A DNA stretch of 5,362 bases from Chloroflexi bacterium UBA4733 (GTDB lineage: Bacteria > Chloroflexota > UBA4733): assembly GCA_002404055.1 (NCBI GenBank), contig DHIZ01000266.1, positions 1-5,362 on the forward strand, in the 5' to 3' direction. Positions within the stretch are counted from its first letter, which is position 1, and the number at the start of each line of letters is the position of its first letter. The notes beneath the pieces are model-generated. The model searched no databases. It was not told the DNA's origin and saw only the letters and a list, made by a program, of their open reading frames with translations. Positions 1 to 5,362 of the stretch are shown one piece after another. Position numbers and translations under genes: made by a program.

Positions 1-22
1 TCATCGCGTGTGAACTACTCCG

Positions 23-991
23 CTAGCGCTGCGCCGTATGCGATCGCTGGTACGCGTTCAGACGCTTCACGAAGTCGGCCCACAACGTCGTGGAGTCCGT
101 CTCGGTAATCCACGTGATGGTCTGTGTCGTCTCAGGGTAGTCGAAGGTCATGTCGTCACGCAACACCGGCCGCGGGTAGACCGTCGCGTGAGTCATATCG
201 AGCATATAGGCCATCACGATGATGTCCCAGATGATCCAGGGCCTTGAGTAATCCTCCTTCCGGAGCGGCTTGACGAAACGGTAGTACCAGTCCTGATACT
301 CTTCCCAAAGCCACGCGCCGATCGGCCCGACTTGCGCCGTAAGCTCTCCTGCCTGCTGCAAGGTCAGCGACAGATCCGCGCGGCAGACCACGCCGGACCC
401 AACCACCAGCGGCACGTTCGAGGCCAGCAGCACCTGCATGGCCGCGACGTCGTTCGCGATGTTGTACTCTTCCCCGCCATCCGGCCATTGCTTGAATCCC
501 ATGTCGATGATGCGGATGCGGTTCACAATCCCCGGGTCGGTCAGAATGGCGGTCGCGATATCGGTCACGGCGCCGATGGCCAGCACCGTCAAGCGGGAAT
601 CGCTCGAGAATTTCTTCGAGGTCTCAATCAGAAAAGTCGCGGCCGCGCTCGGACGTGGTTGCGTGGTGCTCACCAGCGGCAGGCTGGCCCCTTCAACCAG
701 CGGCGGATGTTGGGCCATGCCCAGCCGTCTTTCCACCACTTCCTGCAGTTTCAGGTACGACGTGTGCGCCGCCGGCGGCCGCAGCGAAGGGCCGTGGGCC
801 GACATGATCCCGAGCACCTCGAAGTGGGGATTCGTCATCATGTAAACGATGGCCCATTGGTCGTCTATCTCGTTGCCCACGTCAGTCGAGAGCACCACCG
901 GAACCGGCGCCGACGCGGCGCGCGCCGGTATTCCATGCAGAGTGGCGGCTAAGCCTAGACCAACCACCAAAGCGAGATGTCGATTCACCAT
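23..991 (-). CDS. Exported nucleoside hydrolase (IU-NH-like superfamily)
   Basis: A 322-aa protein predicted to hydrolyse the N-glycosidic bond of ribonucleosides outside the cytoplasm, giving base and ribose. Residues 1-26 form a signal peptide: a short basic start, a hydrophobic core at 7-19 and an ARA-A cleavage site. The Ca2+/ribose-binding motif is STDVGNEIDDQWA (35-47; D37, D43, D44). It has two extra residues compared with the usual DxDxGxDD, like the spacing I recall from nucleoside-hydrolase-like (DUF1593-type) proteins. The mid-domain block AIGAVTDIATAI (138-149) matches the family's GPLTNIA region, and EEYNIANDVAA (174-184) matches its EFN..DPEAA region. The C-terminal metal-site segment reads WDIIVMAYM, with W255-D256 in place of His-Asp. 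Length is normal for the family. The start ATG overlaps the stop of the upstream esterase gene by 7 nt and has no clear Shine-Dalgarno, so translation is probably coupled. The family is confident. The substrate, and even classic nucleosidase activity, is inferred. Confidence 0.88.
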   Translation of the reverse strand: MVNRHLALVVGLGLAATLHGIPARAASAPVPVVLSTDVGNEIDDQWAIVYMMTNPHFEVLGIMSAHGPSLRPPAAHTSYLKLQEVVERRLGMAQHPPLVEGASLPLVSTTQPRPSAAATFLIETSKKFSSDSRLTVLAIGAVTDIATAILTDPGIVNRIRIIDMGFKQWPDGGEEYNIANDVAAMQVLLASNVPLVVGSGVVCRADLSLTLQQAGELTAQVGPIGAWLWEEYQDWYYRFVKPLRKEDYSRPWIIWDIIVMAYMLDMTHATVYPRPVLRDDMTFDYPETTQTITWITETDSTTLWADFVKRLNAYQRSHTAQR

Positions 992-2652
992 TGGATAATA
1001 TCCAAGCTGGCCACCGTCCGGGGACCCGTTCTCAGCTCGTTCACAATCTTGCCCGCCGCATCGACTTCGAGCAAGCGGCGCCCGGTGTAATCCGCAATCA
1101 ACATCCCGCCCCCGGGCAAGGTGGCAAACCCCGACGCCCAGCCCATTTGTATGTCCTGATGTGCGCCGCCGATCGATCGCACGATGGTTCCCGCCGGACT
1201 CACCTCAACCAGTTCGCCGGGGTCCGAAAGACTCATTAGCGTGTTCCCATTCGGCAGCCGCCGGCCCTGGTAAAGGCGGCGCTGCGCGCCATGCGGAGCC
1301 TGCCAGGACCACACCACCTTGCCGGCCCGGTCGACTTCGATCAGCTTGCCCTCGGCCTCCACTGCAATCAGCGTGGTGTCCGCGTCTGTGCGGTGCACGT
1401 TGCGCATCCGCATGCGCGCCAGATCCGGGCTTTCGTACTTCCACACGATTTGTCTAGCCGGAGTCACCTCCACTACGCCCCCCAGTTTGGCATCGCCGAT
1501 CAGCGTGTTGCCGTTGGGCAGACGCTGTGCCGCCAACGGGTGCTCCAGGCCTTCGGCTGGACCTATGCTCCACACCACGTGGCGGTTCTCGTCCAGTTCC
1601 TCGACCATCTGCTTGGGGTTCAGCGTGAACAGGACGTGCCCCCCAGGCAGCGCCTGCACGTCATGCCCGCGCTCATTGGGCTGGGTCCACAACTCTTTGC
1701 CCGAGGGCCACTCGAGTGCCACGATTTCGCCCTTCGGACCGTGGTCCGAGATCAAAATCTTATGTTGCGGCTTCGTAGTCTTCAGATATTTGTCAAAAAA
1801 CGCGAACATGCGCTGGTCGGCGCGCTCGGCGTCCGCGCCCTTGAACCCGTGTCCCGCGCCCGTGATGGTCTCGAGTTCGGCCGGCACGCCCGCGGCCAGC
1901 AGCCGTTCCGTCAGCCACACCGCATGTTCGTAAGCAACATACGTATCGTTGGTGCCGTGCAGTGAGAGCACCGGCGCGGCGTTTGGCGTGACCCAGTTCA
2001 GCGGACTGGCGCGAATATGCGCCAAGCGCGCGTGGTCCAGATCGCCACCGAGGAACATCGGCAGCACCTGCGCGGCATCCACGCTTTTGGAGTACGACTG
2101 CGTGAAATCGGTGGGCCCATAGTAATTCGCGACGCAGGCCACGCGGCTCGAAAACTGCAGGTTCGGGCCCGATCCTTCGAACTCCGACACGCCCGCCGTC
2201 AGCCCCAGAAAGAGTGCCAGGTGGCCGCCCGCGCTGCCGCCCATCGCGCCAATGCGCTCGGGATCGATGCCATACTTCGAAGCATTGGCGCGCAGGAAAC
2301 GCACTGCGGCTTTGACGTCGTGCACGGCGGCCGGAAACTGGTTACGCGGGGCCAGGCGATAACTGGCCGTCGCCGCCACATACCCGCGTTCGGCCAGACG
2401 TACCGCCATCGGCAGATAGCTCTCCCGTGTCCCCGCGCGAAAGCCGCCTCCGTGGATCAGCAGCACCGCCGGACGCAGGGCGCTTGCGGCCTCCCGCGGT
2501 CGTACAATGTCCATCTCGAGTTTGCCGCCTACGTCCGAATATTCAATATTGGCGTCGTGAATCAGCGTGTCCGGAATGGACGGCACGTTCTGCGCCGCGG
2601 AGGCGCAGAGAGCAATTGCGGAAATCAGCAAGAACCGGCAGGGAGAACGCAT
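985..2652 (-). CDS. Exported alpha/beta-hydrolase fused to a C-terminal beta-propeller
   Basis: A 555-aa two-domain protein. Residues 1-20 form a signal peptide (core 7-17, cleavage near ASA-AQ; no lipobox). Residues about 28-290 are an alpha/beta-hydrolase of the carboxylesterase/BD-FAE (lipase GDXG-like) kind. They carry the oxyanion-hole motif HGGG (67-70), the nucleophile elbow GGSAGGH with S140, a probable catalytic Asp in HGTND (D236) and a catalytic His in GAGHGF (H268). After a short linker (KTTKPQ, 291-296), residues 297-555 hold about six beta-propeller-type repeats with recurring LPNGNTL and GxLVEVxxAGxIVW motifs, as in PQQ-like and arylsulfotransferase-type propellers. Expected role: cleaving ester bonds (acylated sugars, plant polymers or similar) outside the cytoplasm, with the propeller binding substrate or partner. 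The reading frame stays open to 2754. I chose the ATG at 2652 because the signal peptide begins there and the longer form would overlap the upstream gene by 68 nt with a basic, unconserved-looking leader. The stop TGA is followed within 7 nt by the nucleoside hydrolase start. Substrate unknown. Confidence 0.87.
   Translation of the reverse strand: MRSPCRFLLISAIALCASAAQNVPSIPDTLIHDANIEYSDVGGKLEMDIVRPREAASALRPAVLLIHGGGFRAGTRESYLPMAVRLAERGYVAATASYRLAPRNQFPAAVHDVKAAVRFLRANASKYGIDPERIGAMGGSAGGHLALFLGLTAGVSEFEGSGPNLQFSSRVACVANYYGPTDFTQSYSKSVDAAQVLPMFLGGDLDHARLAHIRASPLNWVTPNAAPVLSLHGTNDTYVAYEHAVWLTERLLAAGVPAELETITGAGHGFKGADAERADQRMFAFFDKYLKTTKPQHKILISDHGPKGEIVALEWPSGKELWTQPNERGHDVQALPGGHVLFTLNPKQMVEELDENRHVVWSIGPAEGLEHPLAAQRLPNGNTLIGDAKLGGVVEVTPARQIVWKYESPDLARMRMRNVHRTDADTTLIAVEAEGKLIEVDRAGKVVWSWQAPHGAQRRLYQGRRLPNGNTLMSLSDPGELVEVSPAGTIVRSIGGAHQDIQMGWASGFATLPGGGMLIADYTGRRLLEVDAAGKIVNELRTGPRTVASLDIIQW
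988..1764 (-). repeat. Six degenerate propeller repeats in the esterase fusion
   Basis: This is the coding region for residues 297-555 of the esterase fusion. Six imperfect repeats of roughly 30 residues, spaced about 40 apart, lie near residues 297-325, 335-364, 378-407, 421-451, 466-496 and 511-541. Each reads roughly LPNGNTLI, then a polar turn, then GxLVEVDxAGKIVW. The clearest copies are 378-407 and 466-496. The pattern is that of beta-propeller blades. The divergence between copies points to an old duplication rather than recent DNA tandem repeats. The blade count is my reading by eye. Confidence 0.75.
991..1005. repeat. 15-bp near-perfect palindrome at the esterase/nucleosidase junction
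   Basis: The sequence TTGGATAATATCCAA has two perfect 7-bp arms around a single central base. It covers the last codons of the esterase fusion and reaches the first base of the nucleoside hydrolase start codon. A one-base loop is too tight for a full RNA hairpin, so if it is functional a dimeric protein-binding site is more likely. It is AT-rich inside GC-rich coding DNA. It may be chance. Confidence 0.4.
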
Positions 2653-2686
2653 TGCCAGTGAGAATATCAGAACGCGGCGTGCGGGT

Positions 2687-3859
2687 TTACGCGTGCTGCG
2701 GCTCTGGGCGGTGCTCGCGTGGCATCGGCGCCACGGAAGGGCCGAGCTTCCCACACAGACTGATCAAGCTGCCGGCGAGCAGGCTTTCCGGTTGCAGCGC
2801 TACCAGCGGCAAGTGTGCGCTCTGAGCCGTGGCGCAGAGATCCGGTCCCGGCGGAATCACGGCCAGCGGCGAGCGCCCCAGTTGCGCATCGATGTCCGAC
2901 AGCGACATCGGCGAAACCAGTGCCACGCGGTTTACCAGCACCATTTCGATGGGCTGAGGCGCGCCACTCCACTCCTCGATGGCGCTCGTCATTAAACGCG
3001 CCGACTGCACGCAAGCCGGGTCCCGCTCAACCACCAGCATCACCGTATCGGAACCCTCGATGATGGCCCGATTGGCGGTCGATAAGGAGCTGGGCAGATC
3101 GACCACGACATAATCCGCCAAGCTCGCCAGGGCGGCCATCAGGGCTCGCGCGCGGTCCGGCTCCAGCGGGCCGCACTCGGAGCCGGTTTGCGGCCCGAAC
3201 AGAACGCTCAACCCCGGAACCGTTTTGCTCGACCACAAGCATGCATGGGCCGGGTCTCCACGGAGCGCATGCGCCATGTTCCGAGCCAGGCCGTGGGGCG
3301 AGAAATAATGTGCCAGGGTTCCGAAATCCGGCCTCACTTCGGCAAGAATTACTTTGCGGCTCTGCGCCAAAAGACAGGCCAGGTTGAGCGCCACGGTGGT
3401 GGCGCCCACGCCGCCCTTGGCGCCCAGCAGTACGATCGTCTCACCCGGCTTCGAAGCCGGAGGCTCTGGATCCAGTCCCCTGGCGGCTTGCAACTGCGGG
3501 CCCAGCCTCTCGCCGCAATGTTCCCTGGGGACGTGACCGGTGGCGCCGGCACGCAACGCCCGCGTCGCGAGGGCTTCGTCAGCCACGGGGTGCAAGGCAA
3601 TGATGGGCGCATGCGGAGCGGAGCGGCGTACCTGTCGCACCGCTTCCAGCGCCTCGTTTTCGCCAGCCCAGCCGTGGCATAAATCAATCACCACGGCATC
3701 CACTCCGCCACCCGCGATGCGCGCCAGCGCGGTGGGCAAGCTTTTGATGCACTGCAGCCGCGCCAGACCATCGCCGTTGTGGCCCAAAGCATCCCGAACC
3801 GATGCGGCGATCGCCGGGTCCTCCTGAATCAGCAATATCAACCCGTGTTTTTCGCTCAT
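2687..3859 (-). CDS. Degenerate receiver domain fused to CpaE/TadZ-like ParA/MinD ATPase domain
   Basis: A 390-aa cytoplasmic protein with no signal peptide. Residues 7-125 fold like a response-regulator receiver. E13-D14 and the phospho-acceptor position D59 (AVVIDL) remain, but the conserved Thr/Ser is H90 (IIALH) and the conserved Lys is missing (GHVPRE, R112 nearby). Residues 140-372 are a SIMIBI ATPase. The deviant Walker A is KGGVGATT (148-155), with signature Lys K148 but Ala153 at the usual P-loop lysine. Walker B is YVVVDLPSS (D254). The Walker A' strand reads ILAEVRPDFG, with E174 and R176 where the neighbouring paralogue has Asp. Receiver plus MinD-like ATPase is the CpaE/TadZ layout; those proteins localise type IV/Flp pilus or related machinery. 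Both halves look weakened, so it may be a non-catalytic partner. The ATG overlaps the upstream paralogue's stop by 4 nt (ATGA), indicating translational coupling. Its C-terminal tail (374-390) is Pro/basic-rich. The exact function is not proven. Confidence 0.87.
   Translation of the reverse strand: MSEKHGLILLIQEDPAIAASVRDALGHNGDGLARLQCIKSLPTALARIAGGGVDAVVIDLCHGWAGENEALEAVRQVRRSAPHAPIIALHPVADEALATRALRAGATGHVPREHCGERLGPQLQAARGLDPEPPASKPGETIVLLGAKGGVGATTVALNLACLLAQSRKVILAEVRPDFGTLAHYFSPHGLARNMAHALRGDPAHACLWSSKTVPGLSVLFGPQTGSECGPLEPDRARALMAALASLADYVVVDLPSSLSTANRAIIEGSDTVMLVVERDPACVQSARLMTSAIEEWSGAPQPIEMVLVNRVALVSPMSLSDIDAQLGRSPLAVIPPGPDLCATAQSAHLPLVALQPESLLAGSLISLCGKLGPSVAPMPREHRPEPQHA
3856..3859 (-). 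other. ATGA stop/start overlap coupling the two receiver-ATPase genes
   Basis: On the minus strand, ATGA holds the start codon of the downstream paralogue and the TGA stop of the upstream one. Only a weak GAG lies upstream at about 6 nt, so termination-reinitiation is the likely way the second protein is made. This would tie their stoichiometry together. Confidence 0.8.
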
Positions 3860-5085
3860 CGCGTGCTCGATGCACCGGACGCGTCCGCGCCCCGCGTTTT
3901 ATCGGAGAACGAGAACATTTGGGAAACCCGGCTCTTCGGTTTATCCAATGGAAGCCCCGCCATCTTGCGCGCCAGCCTGGCGATTTCGATACTAAAATCG
4001 CTGCTCTCGGCGCACAGTTTGCGCCTGACGCAAGCGTCATTCAATTCCCGGCCGGCATAAGGCACCTGCGCGTAAACGGAAGCACCGAAGAGGCGGTCCA
4101 GATCGCTTCCGCCCAAGTCGTTTTTGGCATGCTGGTTGATCAGCACGCGGAGCCGGTCGCCCTCGAAGCCCGCTTCCTGCAATACCGCGATGGTGCGCCG
4201 GGCCTCGTAGAGTGCCGGAACACTGGTGGTGCTTACTAGAAATAACTCGTTCACGCACTCGAGCAGTCCGCGCGACAGAACCGTTAATCGCCCCAAATCA
4301 AGCACGATCCAACGATAGAGTTCTCGAATCGGCGTGAGCACGCTGGCCAGACTGTTGCTATCCGGTGCGGCGCGGCCTGCCAGTTGCGGCGACGGGACCA
4401 CATGCAGTTTACCGGGACCCTGCGTCACGATGCCGCCCCAAAAGGATGCGTCCAGATGTTGCGCGTTTTGAACCGCATCAAGAATGGAGTATTCCGACTC
4501 CACGTTCATCAGGAAGCGCACCATCCCGCCGTCGACGTCCAGATCCATCAGCAGTGTTTTCTGGTCGGTCTGGCGCTGCAGTTCGACCGCCAGATGACAG
4601 GCCACGGTGGTCGCGCCGGTGCCCCCTTTGGCGCCCACCACCCCGATGACGCGGGTTAAATTCAAGACCGATTCCGCGGCTGGCTTGTCCGCACGGCCGC
4701 CGTAGCGCGCCACCGCATATAGTAGGGCGCGAGACAACAGGTCGCCGTTGCAGGCGCTCTTCGCAATATAGTCCTGCGCCCCCTCCTGGACCATCTGCAG
4801 CGCCAGCGGTTCACGATCGTCCGCGCTCAACAGCACGATAGGGACTCCGGCGGCGTGGAGCCTGGTGCGCGTGAACGTCGGCAGGCCGTCGCTGTCGGGT
4901 AGTCCCAGATCCAGGAGGATCACGTCGACACCGCCCTGCGCCAAGCGCTCCAGGCCGGCCGCCAGCGAATCCGCCCAGCTGAGGTTAAAGCCCAGGTCAA
5001 CCCGCAGCGCGAGCCATCGCTGCACCAACTCGGCGAAGTCCGGATTGTCTTCTATCAAAAGGACCGTAAGTTTTTTCTTAATCAT
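3856..5085 (-). CDS. Response-regulator receiver domain fused to CpaE/TadZ-like ParA/MinD ATPase
   Basis: A 409-aa cytoplasmic protein. Residues 5-125 are a canonical receiver: acidic pair E12-D13, phospho-acceptor D59 in VILLDLGLPDSDG, S87 in VLLSADD and K109 in DYIAKSA. It should therefore accept phosphate from a histidine kinase. Residues 145-378 are a ParA/MinD-superfamily ATPase with deviant Walker A AKGGTGATT (signature K153; Ala158 replaces the P-loop lysine), Walker A' LLMDLDVDGG (D181, D183) and Walker B WIVLDLG (D263). The later VLINQHAK and DLDRLFG segments resemble the CpaE/TadZ C-terminal half. The tail (382-409) is Ser/Lys-rich and probably flexible. In the known family, such proteins place pilus or secretion complexes at the cell pole. 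It is first in the minus-strand gene run and overlaps the next paralogue by 4 nt. No strong Shine-Dalgarno precedes the ATG. No other tad/cpa genes are visible, so a pilus role is inferred. MinD-type regulation of another machine is an alternative. Confidence 0.9.
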   Translation of the reverse strand: MIKKKLTVLLIEDNPDFAELVQRWLALRVDLGFNLSWADSLAAGLERLAQGGVDVILLDLGLPDSDGLPTFTRTRLHAAGVPIVLLSADDREPLALQMVQEGAQDYIAKSACNGDLLSRALLYAVARYGGRADKPAAESVLNLTRVIGVVGAKGGTGATTVACHLAVELQRQTDQKTLLMDLDVDGGMVRFLMNVESEYSILDAVQNAQHLDASFWGGIVTQGPGKLHVVPSPQLAGRAAPDSNSLASVLTPIRELYRWIVLDLGRLTVLSRGLLECVNELFLVSTTSVPALYEARRTIAVLQEAGFEGDRLRVLINQHAKNDLGGSDLDRLFGASVYAQVPYAGRELNDACVRRKLCAESSDFSIEIARLARKMAGLPLDKPKSRVSQMFSFSDKTRGADASGASSTR

Positions 5086-5235
5086 CGCGGTGAATTCGAA
5101 TCAGCTTTCTGCCTAGTAGCCTTTTCGGCTGAATGAAGGTTCATCTTTAGGCGCTCGGCCCGCAGTTCCGCAGGGAACGTAAAAATAGCCGCGAGGCTCT
5201 CAAGAGAATGCCAAAAGCCACCGATCTATAGCTTG
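5086..5235. promoter_or_regulatory. Divergent intergenic region between the receiver-ATPase operon and the CheW-domain gene
   Basis: These 150 bp separate two divergent starts and must hold the promoter(s) for at least the rightward gene and probably the leftward operon. The region is more AT-rich than the genes. I found no clean -35/-10 pair in either direction. On the minus strand there is a TTGGCA (5209-5214) and a TATTTT (5182-5187), but their spacing (21) is too long. Short dyads are present: ATTCGAAT (5094-5101), ATGAA-GG-TTCAT (5133-5144) and CTCT-CA-AGAG (5197-5206). These could be operator sites or chance. Confidence 0.55.
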
Positions 5236-5362
5236 ATGAGTGAAGCCGGCGGCACCACCGGACCATTTCTAATCTTTCAATCTAACGGCGTGGACTGCGC
5301 CTTCCCGCTCGGCGCGGTGCATGCCGTGGTGCCCATGGCGGCGCTATTTTCGCCGCCCGGCA
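5236..5362 (+). CDS. CheW-domain protein, N-terminal fragment (cut by window end)
   Basis: An open frame from ATG at 5236 runs 42 codons to the window edge without a stop. After a short Gly/Thr-rich start (MSEAGGTTG), residues 10-42 read FLIFQSNGVDCAFPLGAVHA and then VVPMAALFSPPG. This fits the first strands of a CheW domain (FLIF...YALPL..V.EVV....LT..PG). CheW proteins are SH3-like adaptors that link chemoreceptors to the CheA kinase. Because only the N-terminus is visible, it could be a stand-alone CheW, a CheW in a social-motility type system, or the start of a multi-domain CheV-like protein. The frame is closed upstream by a TGA at 5134, and the only other in-frame starter is TTG at 5233, so ATG 5236 is the likely start. 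No Shine-Dalgarno is visible. It diverges from the receiver-ATPase genes, which hints at a chemosensory connection. Confidence 0.75.
   Translation, partial: MSEAGGTTGPFLIFQSNGVDCAFPLGAVHAVVPMAALFSPPG

Noticed and set aside
1..22. A possible start of another minus-strand gene: an ATG at 4-2 with a GGAG at 21-18 upstream.
   Set aside because: Only one codon is inside the window and the 13-nt spacing is long. The next gene of the operon may start here, but it cannot be supported.
332..952. Long plus-strand open frames opposite the nucleoside hydrolase (also 438-845).
   Set aside because: They are rich in Arg/His/Gly with no domain pattern, and lie fully antisense to a clear gene. They are typical shadow frames in GC-rich DNA.
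1291..1965. Plus-strand frames of 204-224 aa opposite the esterase fusion (also 2017-2661).
   Set aside because: Their composition mirrors the antisense of the real gene, with no recognisable motifs and no plausible start context.
2653..2754. An N-terminal extension of 34 residues for the esterase fusion.
   Set aside because: It overlaps the upstream gene by 68 nt, is Arg/Ser-rich and would bury the signal peptide. The ATG at 2652 fits export better.
5118..5130. A small stem-loop AGCC-TTTTC-GGCT as a terminator.
   Set aside because: The stem is only 4 bp with no following T-run, and it lies between two divergent starts where no terminator is expected.
5200..5214. A sigma-54-like promoter on the minus strand (TGGCATTCTCTTGAG).
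   Set aside because: The GG-to-GC spacing is one base short and the GC of the -12 element is GA, so it does not meet the consensus.

Overview
The window is GC-rich, gene-dense bacterial chromosomal DNA. Four genes lie head-to-tail on the minus strand, and a fifth on the plus strand diverges from them and runs off the right edge. Genes overlap or nearly touch, and Shine-Dalgarno motifs are weak or absent. Secreted catabolic hydrolases next to receiver/ATPase and CheW-type genes suggest a soil-type bacterium with a large genome. A member of the Acidobacteria (Solibacter/Bryobacter-like) is my best guess. That is inference from gene style only, since no marker gene is present.

Right part (3856-5362): a partial CheW-domain gene starts at 5236 (+) and is cut off by the window end. 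A 150-bp divergent intergenic region (5086-5235) separates it from a 409-aa protein (3856-5085, -). That protein has an intact response-regulator receiver domain fused to a ParA/MinD-superfamily ATPase of the CpaE/TadZ kind.

Middle (2687-3859, -): a second protein of the same architecture (390 aa) overlaps the first by 4 nt (ATGA). Its receiver lacks the conserved Thr/Ser and Lys, and its ATPase has lost the Walker A' aspartates. The pair therefore looks like one potentially phosphorylatable, catalytically intact member and one degenerate partner. CpaE/TadZ proteins position type IV/Flp pilus machinery at specific cell sites. With a CheW gene next door, a chemosensory or surface-motility role is plausible but unproven.

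Left part (23-2652, -): 34 nt downstream lies a predicted exported 555-aa fusion of an alpha/beta-hydrolase (BD-FAE/carboxylesterase-like) and a C-terminal beta-propeller of about six repeats. Its stop overlaps by 7 nt the start of a predicted exported nucleoside hydrolase (322 aa) that carries a Trp-Asp pair where inosine-uridine hydrolases have His-Asp. These two are probably translationally coupled and act outside the cytoplasm in scavenging esters and nucleosides. Whether they are truly co-transcribed with the ATPase pair is not shown.

I saw no tRNA, rRNA, CRISPR array, insertion sequence or convincing terminator.
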